From the NCBI GenBank assembly GCA_023392635.1, contig JAEVYS010000097.1:1-40633 (forward strand): a stretch of DNA of 40,633 nucleotides. Direction: 5' to 3'. Source of the stretch: Actinomycetes bacterium (lineage in GTDB: Bacteria > Actinomycetota > Actinomycetes > Propionibacteriales > Propionibacteriaceae). Under the pieces are notes generated by a model that had not been told where the DNA came from, did not search any database, and saw only the letters and a list, made by a program, of their open reading frames with translations. A program made the position numbers and the translations under genes. The stretch's first letter is position 1, and the number at the start of each line of letters is the position of its first letter. Below are positions 1 through 8,454 of this stretch, in pieces.

Positions 1-34
1 GTTCCTAACTCGGTCCGCGGACCGAGTTAGGAAC
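1..34. repeat. 34-bp perfect palindrome, possible terminator or REP-like element
   Basis: The first 34 bases equal their own reverse complement: the half GTTCCTAACTCGGTCCG is followed directly by its reverse complement. Bases 35-51 carry a related partial unit (CCCCAATTCGGTCCG against CCTAACTCGGTCCG). The element lies 18 bases beyond the stop of the minus-strand hydrolase gene, where a transcription terminator would be expected. There is no clear T-run, and the resemblance of the flanking unit fits a dispersed repeat (REP-like) as well. The palindrome starts exactly at the window edge, so its true extent is unknown. Confidence 0.6.
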
Positions 35-52
35 CGTCCCCAATTCGGTCCG

Positions 53-988
53 TCAGAGGGGGGCGAAGTAGCTGAGGACCTCGTCGCGCGACACGTCCTC
101 GACGCGGGCGTGTGACCAGCGCGGGGAGCGGTCGCGGTCGACGAGCTGGGCCCGGACGCCTTCGGCGAAGTCGGGGCCCGTGGCCAGCCGGACGGCGAGG
201 CCGAGCTCCTGGGGGAGCAGTTCCGGCAGGGATGCGACCGCCGCAGCCCGGCGCAGCGCCTCCAGTGTCACCGCCACCGAGAGCGGGCAGCGGGCGCGCA
301 ACTCCGCTGCGGCGTCGCGGGCCACCGGGTCCGCGCAGGCCTCCAGCCGGCCGAGGATCTCGGCCGGGTCGTCGCCGGCGTAGCACTCCGCCACCCAGGA
401 CGCGTCGAGGCCCGCGTCCGGTTCGGGAGCGGGACCCTCCACCTCGTCGGCCAGGCCGAGGCGGACCGCGTCGGTGGCGTTCACGGTCGCTCCGGTGAGT
501 GCCAGGTGCGTGCCGATCTCCCCCGGCATCCGCGCCAGCAGCGGGGTCATGAACACGTCAGGGAACAGGCCGATCTGGGTCTCGGGCATCGCGAGGCGGC
601 TGCTCGCGTCCACGACCCGTTGCGACCCGTGGGCGCTCAGGCCCAGCCCGCCGCCCATCGTGATGCCGGTCATGACCGCCCGGTACGGCTTGGGGAACGC
701 TGCCACCAACAGGTCGACCCCGTACTCGGTGCTGAAGAACTCCTCCACGTCACCGCCGCGCAGCGCGCGTTCGCGCAGCGCCCGGACGTCCGCTCCCGCG
801 CACAGGCCGCGCTCGCCGGCGCCCCGCAGTTCCACGGACCTCACCCGCTCGTCCGCGGCGAACTCGTCCAGCACGACCCAGAGCGTGTGCATCATCGGGA
901 CGGTCAGCGCGTTGATCTGGCGCGGGCGGTTCAGCGTGATCCGGCCCACCCCGTCGGAGACCTCGACGAGCAGTTCGTTGTCCTCCAT
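53..988 (-). CDS. 3-hydroxyisobutyryl-CoA hydrolase-like enoyl-CoA hydratase/isomerase family protein
   Basis: A crotonase-fold protein of 311 residues. The closest family by motif is 3-hydroxyisobutyryl-CoA hydrolase, which removes CoA from 3-hydroxyisobutyryl-CoA in valine breakdown. Visible support: NRPRQINALT near residue 20, the oxyanion-hole stretch CAGADVRAL (63-71), GITMGGGLGLSAHG (108-121), and PETQIGLFPD, in which Glu136 and Asp144 have the spacing of the hydrolase's acidic catalytic residues. The protein is slightly shorter than the usual 340-350 residues. Its ATG overlaps the stop of the upstream mannosyltransferase (ATGA), so the two are probably cotranscribed although their functions look unrelated. 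A general enoyl-CoA hydratase is possible but less likely, given the PET-IGLFPD motif. Confidence 0.85.
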   Translation of the reverse strand: MEDNELLVEVSDGVGRITLNRPRQINALTVPMMHTLWVVLDEFAADERVRSVELRGAGERGLCAGADVRALRERALRGGDVEEFFSTEYGVDLLVAAFPKPYRAVMTGITMGGGLGLSAHGSQRVVDASSRLAMPETQIGLFPDVFMTPLLARMPGEIGTHLALTGATVNATDAVRLGLADEVEGPAPEPDAGLDASWVAECYAGDDPAEILGRLEACADPVARDAAAELRARCPLSVAVTLEALRRAAAVASLPELLPQELGLAVRLATGPDFAEGVRAQLVDRDRSPRWSHARVEDVSRDEVLSYFAPL

Positions 989-2523
989 CAGGTCCCTTCG
1001 TCACCACCGGCCGCGGCCAGGTGCAGCTTTCGTTCCTGGGCGTGCCGGTAGAGCAGCACGAGCATGAGGGCGAGCGCGGCGAAGCCGAGCGCGACCGCGT
1101 CATTGCGCCAGGCCAGGTTGCCTGCGCCGTAGGCGAGCAGGACGGTGGTCACGGTGACCGCCGTCCCGGTGATCCGCTCGGTGGGCTTGGTGAGGGGCAG
1201 GAGCAGCCCGCCCCAGGTGAGGTACCAGCTGTTCAGGGCGATGCCGCCGAAGGCGAACACCAGGTAGGCCCAGCTCAGGAAGGTGACCGGCCGCCGGCGC
1301 CCGACGGTCAGTCCCAGCCACGCGATGACCACGGCCGTCAGCCCGAGCCCGAGGTAGCGCACGACGTCCATGACCACCTGGCCCGCCTCCGGGAGGCCGA
1401 GGAAGTCCAGCGCGTACTTCAGGCCCGCCCCGACCAGGGTGAACGGAGCGAGCGTGACCACGCGACCCGGGACGTCGGCGGCGCCGATCCAGCCGAAGCC
1501 GAGCCCGCTGGCGAGTGAGATCGCCACGAACGTCGCCACCGACACGCCCAGCGAGAGCGTGAGGCGGCCCAGCGCCCGGGACGTGTCGGGCCATTTCAGC
1601 GTTCGCCACGGGTGCCCGATCAACGCGACCGGATAGAACGCGAGGATCGCCGGCTGCTTGATGCACGCCGCCACGCCGACCACGATCGCCGCCCACCAGA
1701 ACGTGCCCCTGAGCGCCAGCCAGAGGGCCAGCACCACCAGCCCCATCATCAGGGCGTCGTTGTGCGCGCCCCCGACGAGGTCGATGATCACCAGCGGGTT
1801 CACCGTGGAGAACCAGGCCGTCATCTGGACGTCCGCGCGCATCCGCACGGCGATCCTGGGCAGGAAGTACGCGATCAGCGCCACGCCGAGCAGCGCGGGG
1901 ATGCGCATCGCCACGGCGGAGTAGTACGGGTTGTTCCCGGCCAGGATCACGAGGCCGTGGAACATCTCCAGGCTCAGCGGCGGGTACATCGCCGTGGTGT
2001 AGCGCCACAGCCACGCGGCCTGGTCCGCGAACTGGCCGGGCAGCACCGAGATCGGGTTGGTGTACGGGTTCAGCCCGTTGCGCAGCAGCCAGCCCTCCGC
2101 CGCGTAGGCGTACGCGTCATGGCTGAAGATCGGCGGCGCGAGGACCAGCGGCAGGCTCCACAGCAGGGTGATCGGCCAGTGCTTGACCTCGTGGTAGAGG
2201 CTGGGACGCAGCTTGAACCACGCCTCCACCAGCAGGGCGACGCCGGCCACCACCAGGGCGGTGCCGAACGCCTCGGCGGGCCAGTTGTCCAGCCCCAGCG
2301 CGCGGATGGGGTCCCACAGCGGGCTCGCCTGCGGCAGGTAGGCCGGCGTGAGCGAACCGAGGAAGAGCAGGGCCGAACCCAGCAGGCCACGACGCACGGG
2401 ACGGTACTGCCAGGCCCTGGCGACGTCGCCGCGCCAGCCGGCGATCCGGGCGCGCCAGTAATCGGGCCGGGCGCGCCGGTCCGCTCCACGTCTGCCCGTC
2501 GGCCTCGTCTTCTGGGTGGTCAC
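988..2523 (-). CDS. polyprenol-phosphomannose-dependent mannosyltransferase, MptB-like (GT-C)
   Basis: An integral membrane protein of 511 residues with about a dozen hydrophobic segments. It resembles the actinobacterial MptA/MptB family, which adds alpha-1,6-mannose from polyprenyl-phosphate mannose to lipoglycans on the outer face of the membrane. The first outer loop carries the acidic motif SHDAYAYAAEGWLLRNGLNPY, typical of GT-C enzymes, where the aspartate is the likely catalytic base. I chose the GTG at 2523 (protein start VTTQKTRP). The reading frame stays open up to 2763, but the extra residues are low-complexity and would cover the divergent promoter region. A basic, probably cytoplasmic N-terminus of about 40 residues precedes the first membrane segment. 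The 3' end overlaps the start of the hydrolase gene. The exact acceptor cannot be told from sequence. Confidence 0.8.
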   Translation of the reverse strand: MTTQKTRPTGRRGADRRARPDYWRARIAGWRGDVARAWQYRPVRRGLLGSALLFLGSLTPAYLPQASPLWDPIRALGLDNWPAEAFGTALVVAGVALLVEAWFKLRPSLYHEVKHWPITLLWSLPLVLAPPIFSHDAYAYAAEGWLLRNGLNPYTNPISVLPGQFADQAAWLWRYTTAMYPPLSLEMFHGLVILAGNNPYYSAVAMRIPALLGVALIAYFLPRIAVRMRADVQMTAWFSTVNPLVIIDLVGGAHNDALMMGLVVLALWLALRGTFWWAAIVVGVAACIKQPAILAFYPVALIGHPWRTLKWPDTSRALGRLTLSLGVSVATFVAISLASGLGFGWIGAADVPGRVVTLAPFTLVGAGLKYALDFLGLPEAGQVVMDVVRYLGLGLTAVVIAWLGLTVGRRRPVTFLSWAYLVFAFGGIALNSWYLTWGGLLLPLTKPTERITGTAVTVTTVLLAYGAGNLAWRNDAVALGFAALALMLVLLYRHAQERKLHLAAAGGDEGT

Positions 2524-2725
2524 CGCCAGTGTTCCGCCCTTGCTGGTGGCACGCAGGCAGCTTACCGAGGACCGGCGAACCGGGCTCCGCACGGCCCGCC
2601 CGCGGAGCAGTTCGTCCGTCCTGCCGTGCGCGTGCCCGGTTGCACGCCCATCCGTCGCGTCAGGCCCGAGCCGGTGGGTAGATTCTGGGGGGACGGGACG
2701 CGAGGCACTCGAGCAGGAGGTCGGC
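2524..2725. promoter_or_regulatory. divergent promoter region
   Basis: These 202 non-coding bases separate two divergent genes. On the plus strand TAGATT at 2679-2684 is a fair -10 hexamer for the aldo/keto reductase, and CAGGAGG at 2714-2720 is its ribosome binding site. On the minus strand TAAGCT (bases 2559-2564, read in reverse) is a possible -10 for the mannosyltransferase. No convincing -35 was seen for either. Confidence 0.35.
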
Positions 2726-3580
2726 ATGGAAAAGCGCAGGCTCGGCAGGATCGGGCACGACACCTCGGTGCTGGTCTACGGAGCGGCCGCCCTGGGGGAG
2801 GTCAGCCAGCAGGTTGCGGACGAGTCCCTCGAGCAGGCGCTCGCCGCGGGTATCAACCACCTCGACACGGCTGCCTCCTACGGTCACGCCGAGGAGCGGA
2901 TGGGGCCGACCGTCGAGCGGGTGCGCGACCAGGTGTTCCTGGCCACCAAGTCGACGCAACGCCGCGCCGAGGACGCCTGGCGCGAGCTCAACCGGTCGCT
3001 GGAGCTGCTGCGCACCGACCACATCGACCTGTGGCAGGTGCACGCCGTCTGCGACCTCCCGGAGCTGGAAGCGGTATTCGCTCCCGGCGGCGCGATCGAG
3101 GCGTTCGTACGGGCGAAGGACGAAGGCATCGTGAGTTGGGTGGGCATCACCGGCCACACCGAGCAGGCGCCGGTCGTCCACGCGGAGGCCCTGCGTCGCC
3201 ACGACTTCGACTCCGTCCTGACGCCGGTCAACTACCACCTGTACACGGCTGACCCGGAGTTCCGCGAGAACTTCGACGTGCTGTACTCCCTGGCGGAGGA
3301 CCGGGACGTCGCCCTGCGCACGATCAAGGCGACGGCCCGCAAGCCGTGGACGGGCGAGCACCGGCTCGCGACCTGGTACGAGCCGTTCACCGAGCCGGAG
3401 GACATCCGCGCGGCCATCTCGTGGGTCCTGGGGACGTTCGGGTACATCGCCGGACTGCCGACGGCAGGCGAGACCACCCTGCTGGGCAAGGCGCTGGCCG
3501 CGGAGGCCCACCGCATGGACCTGGACGAGGCGAGCGCCCACCTGGCCGCGGTGTCGGACTACCGCACGATCTTCGTGTAG
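2726..3580 (+). CDS. aldo/keto reductase
   Basis: A protein of 284 residues of the NAD(P)H-dependent aldo/keto reductase family (TIM barrel). The four catalytic residues are recognisable: Asp47 and Tyr52 in HLDTAASYGHAEE, Lys75 in LATKST, and His106 in LWQVHA. The substrate is not predictable. The phosphate-binding C-terminal part is short, and it contains GLPTAGETTLLGKAL where the cofactor site would lie. The frame is open from 2516, but the ATG at 2726 is preceded at a good distance by CAGGAGG and begins with the usual family sequence (MEKRRLGRIG). It is transcribed alone, away from the mannosyltransferase, and ends 25 bases from the convergent LacI-family gene. Confidence 0.88.
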   Translation: MEKRRLGRIGHDTSVLVYGAAALGEVSQQVADESLEQALAAGINHLDTAASYGHAEERMGPTVERVRDQVFLATKSTQRRAEDAWRELNRSLELLRTDHIDLWQVHAVCDLPELEAVFAPGGAIEAFVRAKDEGIVSWVGITGHTEQAPVVHAEALRRHDFDSVLTPVNYHLYTADPEFRENFDVLYSLAEDRDVALRTIKATARKPWTGEHRLATWYEPFTEPEDIRAAISWVLGTFGYIAGLPTAGETTLLGKALAAEAHRMDLDEASAHLAAVSDYRTIFV

Positions 3581-3605
3581 GCGGCCGGCGACCCGGACGT
3601 GCCGC

Positions 3606-4619
3606 TCATCGCCGCACCGGCGCCGTGCTGGCCCGCAGCACGAGGGAGGGCACGCGCCGCAAGGGGTTCGGAGCCTCCTCGTCCCCGAGGACGGCCAGCA
3701 CGACCTCCATGGCGTCGCGACCCAGCTGGGCGAAGTCCTGGTGCATCGTGGTGAGCGGCGGGGAGAAGTGGGCGGCCTCCGGGACGTCGTCGAAGCCGAT
3801 CACGCTCACCTGGTCCGGCACGGTCCGTCCACCCTCGGTGAGCGCGTGGATGAGGCCGAGTGCCATCTGGTCGTTGCCGCAGAACACCGCGGTGAAGGAG
3901 TCCGCGAGCAGCCGCCGTCCCGCCTCGTAGCCGGACGCCGCCGACCAGTCGCCGAGGATCGGCTCGTGCGCGACCAGTTCGTGCTCGCCCAGGGCGTCAC
4001 GCCAGCCCCGGATCCGCTCCAGCGCGTCCATCGACTCCACGGGCCCGGCGACGTGGCGGATCTCGGTGTGGCCCAGGTCGATGAGGTGGCGCACGGCCCG
4101 GCGTGCGCCGGCGTACTGGTCGAGGGAGAGCCGGTGCTGTCCCCCCGCCTGGGAGGCCACGGCGAGGAACGGGACCCCGAGGTCCATCCCCTCCAGCAGC
4201 CCGAGGGTCGACCGGTTCGTGGTGATCAGGACGATCGCCTCCACGTTCTGCCGTACCAGCGTCTCGGCCGCCTGGCGCAGCGCGGCGGCGTCGGCGGTGA
4301 GCAGGCTGGCCATGATCACCGCGTAGCGTTCCTCGCGCGCCGCCTCGTTGAAGTAGACCGCCGTCGTGGACGGGCCGAACTCCGGCAGGCCGGTGGTGAT
4401 CAGGCCGATCGTCCGCGACCGCCTGGTGACGAGTGCCCGCGCCGCCGGAGAGGGAATGTAGCGAAGCTGCTGGATCGCCCGCTCCACGCGCTCGCGCGTC
4501 GCCGGCCGCACGTTGGGCAGGTCGTTGAGCACGCGGGAGACGGTCTGGTGCGACACCCCGGCCAGGCGCGCCACGTCGAAGATCGTGGCCGCCTTGGCGC
4601 GTACCTCTTCGCTCGTCAC
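3606..4619 (-). CDS. LacI-family transcriptional regulator, probable regulator of the adjacent sugar transporter
   Basis: 337 residues: an N-terminal helix-turn-helix (ATIFDVARLAGVSHQTVSRVLND, about residues 10-32), the hinge helix, and a periplasmic-binding-protein-like sugar-sensing domain. The start is a GTG at 4619 (VTSEEVRAK). The reading frame continues upstream only as a shadow of the permease gene. It is the last gene of the transporter operon, 62 bases after the second permease. Position and family suggest a repressor that binds the 28-bp palindrome at 9531-9558 upstream of the binding-protein gene and releases it when the imported sugar, or a product of it, is present. The effector is unknown. 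Confidence 0.9.
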   Translation of the reverse strand: MTSEEVRAKAATIFDVARLAGVSHQTVSRVLNDLPNVRPATRERVERAIQQLRYIPSPAARALVTRRSRTIGLITTGLPEFGPSTTAVYFNEAAREERYAVIMASLLTADAAALRQAAETLVRQNVEAIVLITTNRSTLGLLEGMDLGVPFLAVASQAGGQHRLSLDQYAGARRAVRHLIDLGHTEIRHVAGPVESMDALERIRGWRDALGEHELVAHEPILGDWSAASGYEAGRRLLADSFTAVFCGNDQMALGLIHALTEGGRTVPDQVSVIGFDDVPEAAHFSPPLTTMHQDFAQLGRDAMEVVLAVLGDEEAPNPLRRVPSLVLRASTAPVRR

Positions 4620-4681
4620 TGTGCCTGCTTCCGGCCCGCGCGGGGCGGGCGGTTCCCGGGAATCGATCGTATCGACAGCGG

Positions 4682-5698
4682 TCAGGTCCGCCGGGATGTC
4701 AGCACCTTCTGCAGGATGATGAAGACCAGCAACAGCGCGCCGATGAAGATCTTCGTCCACCACGAGCTGAGGGTGCCCTCGAAGCTGATGATCGTCTGGA
4801 TCAGGCCAAGGACGAGGACGCCGAGCGCCGATCCGAGCACGAAGCCGTACCCACCGCTCAGGAGGGTGCCGCCGATCACGACCGCAGCGATCGCATCCAG
4901 TTCGGTCCCGACCGCGGTGAGGGCGTAGCCGGACAGCGTGTAGAACGCGTAGAGCACGCCCGCGAGGCCCGAGCAGAACCCGCTGATCACGTACACCAGC
5001 ACCTTCGTGCGCGACGTCGGCAGGCCCATCAGCATGCTCGACTGCTCGCCTCCGCCGATGGCGTACGCGGTGCGTCCGAACCGGGTGTACTGCAGCACCC
5101 ACACCCCGACCACGAGGACCAGGACGGCCACGATCACGCTCGGAGTGATGCTCAGGCGGTAGCCCAGGGAGATCCGGGTGTTGGCCATCGCCACGAAGAA
5201 CGGGTTGTCGATCGTGATCGACTCCTTCGCGATGATGTAGCACAGCCCCCGGGCGAGGAACATCGCAGCCAGCGTCGCGATGAACGGTTGTACGTCGAAC
5301 AGGTGGATCATCAGCCCGACGAGCAGGCCGAGGGTCGACGTCGCCAGCAGGATCAGCAGGATCACCAGCACCGGGTCCCAGCCGTTCTGCAGCAGCCGGG
5401 CGGCGATGATCGTGGAGAGGGCGACCACGGCGCCGACGGACAGGTCGATGCCGCCGGTGATGATGACGAACGTCATCCCGACCGCGAGCACGATGAGGTA
5501 GGCATTGTCGATGAGCAGGTTCAGGAACACCTGACCGTTGAGGAAGCCGCGGTAGCGCATCCCGCCGACGACGAACATCAGCAGGAACAGCACGGTGGTG
5601 ACCAGTACCGGTCCCGACTTGGGGCTGGTGAAGACGTCCACGACGCGGTCCCACGCCCGGCGGACCGCGGGCCGACCCTCCAGCACCGCGGCGGTCAT
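4682..5698 (-). CDS. yjfF: sugar ABC transporter permease, YjfF-like
   Basis: A 338-residue membrane permease of the ribose/galactofuranose (BPD_transp_2) type with about 9-10 hydrophobic segments. It carries the family signature GGIDLSVGAVVALS near the middle of the first half, and a second GTELDAIAAVVIGGTLLSGGYG near the C-terminus. It forms the membrane channel with the permease encoded just upstream, powered by the double ATPase. The ATG at 5698 overlaps the stop of that gene (ATGA), which decides the start. The gene order binding protein, ATPase, permease, permease matches E. coli ytfQRT-yjfF, hence the symbol. Confidence 0.88.
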   Translation of the reverse strand: MTAAVLEGRPAVRRAWDRVVDVFTSPKSGPVLVTTVLFLLMFVVGGMRYRGFLNGQVFLNLLIDNAYLIVLAVGMTFVIITGGIDLSVGAVVALSTIIAARLLQNGWDPVLVILLILLATSTLGLLVGLMIHLFDVQPFIATLAAMFLARGLCYIIAKESITIDNPFFVAMANTRISLGYRLSITPSVIVAVLVLVVGVWVLQYTRFGRTAYAIGGGEQSSMLMGLPTSRTKVLVYVISGFCSGLAGVLYAFYTLSGYALTAVGTELDAIAAVVIGGTLLSGGYGFVLGSALGVLVLGLIQTIISFEGTLSSWWTKIFIGALLLVFIILQKVLTSRRT

Positions 5699-6756
5699 CG
5701 GGCCACCGCCGCTTCGGAGCCGGATGCGGCCGGTGCCTTCGCCACCCGTGTTCGTCGTCGGGAGAGCGCCCGCGACGTGGTCGGCGACTGCAGCAGGCAC
5801 ACCGCGGTCACCACGGCCGCCTTGAAGACCATGGTGGCGATGGGCGGGATGCCGACGGTGTAGACGGTGGTCACCAGCGTCTGGATGACCAGCGCTCCGA
5901 CGAGCGTGCCGGTGAGGGAGTAGCGGCCACCGGCCAACGACGTCCCGCCGATCACGACGGCCAGGATCGCGTCCAGCTCGATGAACAGGCCCGTGTTGTT
6001 CGCGTCCGCGGCGGTCTGGTTGGAGGTGAGCACGAGCCCGGCGACGCCGGCCAGTACGGCGCACGCGGCGTAGACGGTGAACAGCAGGCCGCGCGCCCGG
6101 ACGCCGGCCTGCCGGCTGGCCTCGGGGTTGATGCCGACGCTCTCGATGAGCAGGCCGAGCGCCGTCCTGCGGGTGAGCAGCGCGACCAGGCCGAGGATCA
6201 CGGCCGCGAGGACGGTGGCGAACGGGACTCCGAGCAGGAAGCCGGAGCCGACGAACTTGAAGGGTGCGCTCTCCACGGTGAGGATCTGGCCCTCGGTGAT
6301 CAGCATCGCGATGCCGCGTCCGGCGGTCATCAGGATCAGCGTGGCGATGATCGGCTGGATGCCCAGCACCGAGACGAGGGCGCCGTTCCAGACCCCCATG
6401 ATGAGCGAGAGCACCAGCGCCGTACCGATCGCACCGAGGACGACGCCGGGGTCGTCGGGGTTGCTGGACCCCAGGATCATCGAGCAGGCGACGGCGCCGG
6501 CGATGGCGCACACCGAGCCGACCGACAGGTCGATGCCACGGGTGGCGATCACCAGGGTCATGCCGACGGCGATGATCAGGGTGGGCGCGCCGTTGCGCAG
6601 GATGTCGATGATGCTGCCGAAGAGGTGGCCCTCCGAGTTCACCGTGATCGACAGGAAGCCGGGGACGGCCACCACGTTGACGATGAGGAGGATGACGAGC
6701 AGCGCCAGCGGCCAGAACAGCCGGTGCACCAGGGCTCGGGTGATGACGTTCCTCAT
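5695..6756 (-). CDS. ytfT: sugar ABC transporter permease, YtfT-like
   Basis: A 353-residue membrane permease, paralogous to the neighbouring YjfF-like protein. TRGIDLSVGSVCAIAGA and FIELDAILAVVIGGTSLAGGRYS are the conserved loops of the family. The C-terminal 25 residues are basic and Ala-rich and probably cytoplasmic. The ATG at 6756 overlaps the stop of the ATPase gene, and its own stop overlaps the next permease start, so the three proteins are translationally coupled. The substrate assignment rests on the binding protein rather than on this subunit. Confidence 0.88.
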   Translation of the reverse strand: MRNVITRALVHRLFWPLALLVILLIVNVVAVPGFLSITVNSEGHLFGSIIDILRNGAPTLIIAVGMTLVIATRGIDLSVGSVCAIAGAVACSMILGSSNPDDPGVVLGAIGTALVLSLIMGVWNGALVSVLGIQPIIATLILMTAGRGIAMLITEGQILTVESAPFKFVGSGFLLGVPFATVLAAVILGLVALLTRRTALGLLIESVGINPEASRQAGVRARGLLFTVYAACAVLAGVAGLVLTSNQTAADANNTGLFIELDAILAVVIGGTSLAGGRYSLTGTLVGALVIQTLVTTVYTVGIPPIATMVFKAAVVTAVCLLQSPTTSRALSRRRTRVAKAPAASGSEAAVAR

Positions 6757-8354
6757 GATGCGGCTCCGGTCTCCTCGGTCTCGGCGGCGCCCTCGGCGAT
6801 GAGGGCCAGCAGGTCGTCGACGTCGAGGTCGTCGTTGACCAGGTCGGCCACCTTCTTTCGGTCCCGCAGGACCACGATCCGGTGGCTCAGCCGCAGCACC
6901 TCCTCGAGTTCGGCCGAGATGAACACGACGCTCATGCCGTTCTCGGCGAGGCTGTACACCTGCTTCTGGATCTCGGCCTTGGCACCGACATCGATGCCAC
7001 GCGTGGGTTCGTCGAGGATCAGCAGCCGGGGCGCGATCGCGAGCCAGCGCGCCAGGAGGACCTTCTGCTGGTTGCCGCCGGACAGGTTGCGGACGAGCGC
7101 GTCGGCGCCGGGAGTCTTGATGTTGAGGGCCTCGATGTAGCTCGCGGCCAGTTCGTCCTGCCGCTTGCGGGGAATGGGACGGAACCACCCGCGGTCGGCC
7201 TGCAGCGCCAGGATGATGTTGTCCCGCACGCTCAGCTCGTCGACGATGCCCTCGGCCCTGCGGTTCTCCGAGGAGTAGGCGATGCGGTGCTTGATCGCCT
7301 GGCGCGGGGTACGCAGCCGTAGCGGCTGGCCGTTGACGGTCAGCTGCCCGCCGTCGGCACGGTCGACGCCGCCGATGAGCCTGGCCACCTCGGTGCGACC
7401 CGAGCCGAGGAGCCCGGCGAACCCGACGACCTCGCCCTCCCCCACGGTCAGGTCGACGGGCGCGATCGCGCCCTTGCGCGCGATCGCCTTCGCAGAGAGG
7501 AAGGGGACGGGGCGGCCGGCCGCCTCCTCGGTGCGACCCGAGGACTGGACGCGGTTCTGCAGGTCGTCCAGCGCCGACAGTTCGCGCCCGATCATGGCCT
7601 GCACGAGGTCGATCCGCAGGAGTTCGTGCGTGAGGTACTCGCCCACCAGCTGGCCGTTGCGCAGCACGGTGAGCCGGTCGCTGATCTCGTAGACCTGGTC
7701 GAGGAAGTGGCTGACGAACAGGATCGCCACGCCGGATTCCTTGAGCGTGCGGATGACGCGGAAGAGTTCGGCGACCTCCTCCAGGTCGAGGCTGGAGGTG
7801 GGCTCGTCGAGAATGAGGACCTTGGCGTTGATGTCGATCGCACGCGCGATCGCGACGAGTTGCTGGACGGCGAGCGAGTGCGAGTTCAGCAGCGACGACG
7901 GGTCGATGTCCAGGTGCAGGCTCTCCAGCGTCTGCGCGGCCCGGCGCCGCATGGCGCGCCAGTCGATGCCGCCGAAGCGGCGCGGCTCGCGTCCCAGCAT
8001 GACGTTCTCGGCGACCGAGAGGTTCGCCAGGAGGTTCACCTCCTGGTACACGGTGCTGATGCCGGCGGCCTGCGCCTGCGCCGGCCCGGTGAAGGTGACC
8101 TGCTCGCCGGCCAGGCGGATCACTCCGCTGTCGACGCTGTACACGCCGGTCAGGGCCTTGATCAGCGTCGACTTGCCGGCGCCGTTCTCCCCCATCAGCG
8201 AGTGCACCTCGCCCGGGAACATGCGGAAGTCGACGCCGTCCAGCGCCTTCACTCCCGGGAACGCGATCGAGATGCCGTGCATCTCGACCACGGGGGCCGG
8301 AGCCCCGCCGACCACCGCCGGCGCATCCGCGACCGCCTGGGATTCCTGTGTCAT
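6753..8354 (-). CDS. ytfR: sugar ABC transporter ATP-binding protein with two ABC domains, YtfR-like
   Basis: 533 residues holding two fused nucleotide-binding domains, as in the ribose/galactose/galactofuranose importers. Domain 1: Walker A GENGAGKST (55-63), Q-loop around 104, a signature written HSLAVQQ (159-165), Walker B LILDEPT (180-186) and the switch histidine in SHFLD (His216). Domain 2 has a degenerate Walker A (GLLGSGRT, 314-321) but a perfect LSGGNQQ signature (424-430) and LILDEPT (445-451). One sound and one degenerate P-loop is the normal state in this family and not a defect. The gene lies 100 bases after the binding-protein gene, separated by a GC-rich hairpin. Confidence 0.93.
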   Translation of the reverse strand: MTQESQAVADAPAVVGGAPAPVVEMHGISIAFPGVKALDGVDFRMFPGEVHSLMGENGAGKSTLIKALTGVYSVDSGVIRLAGEQVTFTGPAQAQAAGISTVYQEVNLLANLSVAENVMLGREPRRFGGIDWRAMRRRAAQTLESLHLDIDPSSLLNSHSLAVQQLVAIARAIDINAKVLILDEPTSSLDLEEVAELFRVIRTLKESGVAILFVSHFLDQVYEISDRLTVLRNGQLVGEYLTHELLRIDLVQAMIGRELSALDDLQNRVQSSGRTEEAAGRPVPFLSAKAIARKGAIAPVDLTVGEGEVVGFAGLLGSGRTEVARLIGGVDRADGGQLTVNGQPLRLRTPRQAIKHRIAYSSENRRAEGIVDELSVRDNIILALQADRGWFRPIPRKRQDELAASYIEALNIKTPGADALVRNLSGGNQQKVLLARWLAIAPRLLILDEPTRGIDVGAKAEIQKQVYSLAENGMSVVFISAELEEVLRLSHRIVVLRDRKKVADLVNDDLDVDDLLALIAEGAAETEETGAAS

Positions 8355-8387
8355 CTGTCCTCGCTCCGGTGCATGCCCATCATGACG

Positions 8388-8437
8388 CCCCGCCCCGGGC
8401 GGGTGCGCGAAGGACGCGCACCCACCGTGGGGCGGGG
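8388..8437 (-). promoter_or_regulatory. nested hairpin between binding-protein and ATPase genes
   Basis: Two nested perfect stems lie in the 100-base gap: an outer one of CCCCGCCCC (8388-8396) with GGGGCGGGG (8429-8437), and an inner one of GGGTGCGC (8401-8408) with GCGCACCC (8416-8423) and a 7-base loop. No T-run follows on the minus strand. In binding-protein operons such structures often stabilise the upstream message or cause partial termination, so that binding protein is made in excess over the membrane parts. That role is inferred here. Confidence 0.6.
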
Positions 8438-8454
8438 AACCGTGGGGTCAGGGC

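Noticed and set aside
2524..2763. N-terminal extension of the mannosyltransferase to 2763
   Set aside because: The added residues show no family similarity and would overlap the divergent promoter and the start of the aldo/keto reductase. GTG 2523 fits better.
7390..7415. A defective second ATPase site in the transporter ATP-binding protein
   Set aside because: A degenerate second Walker A is normal for fused ATPases of this importer family.
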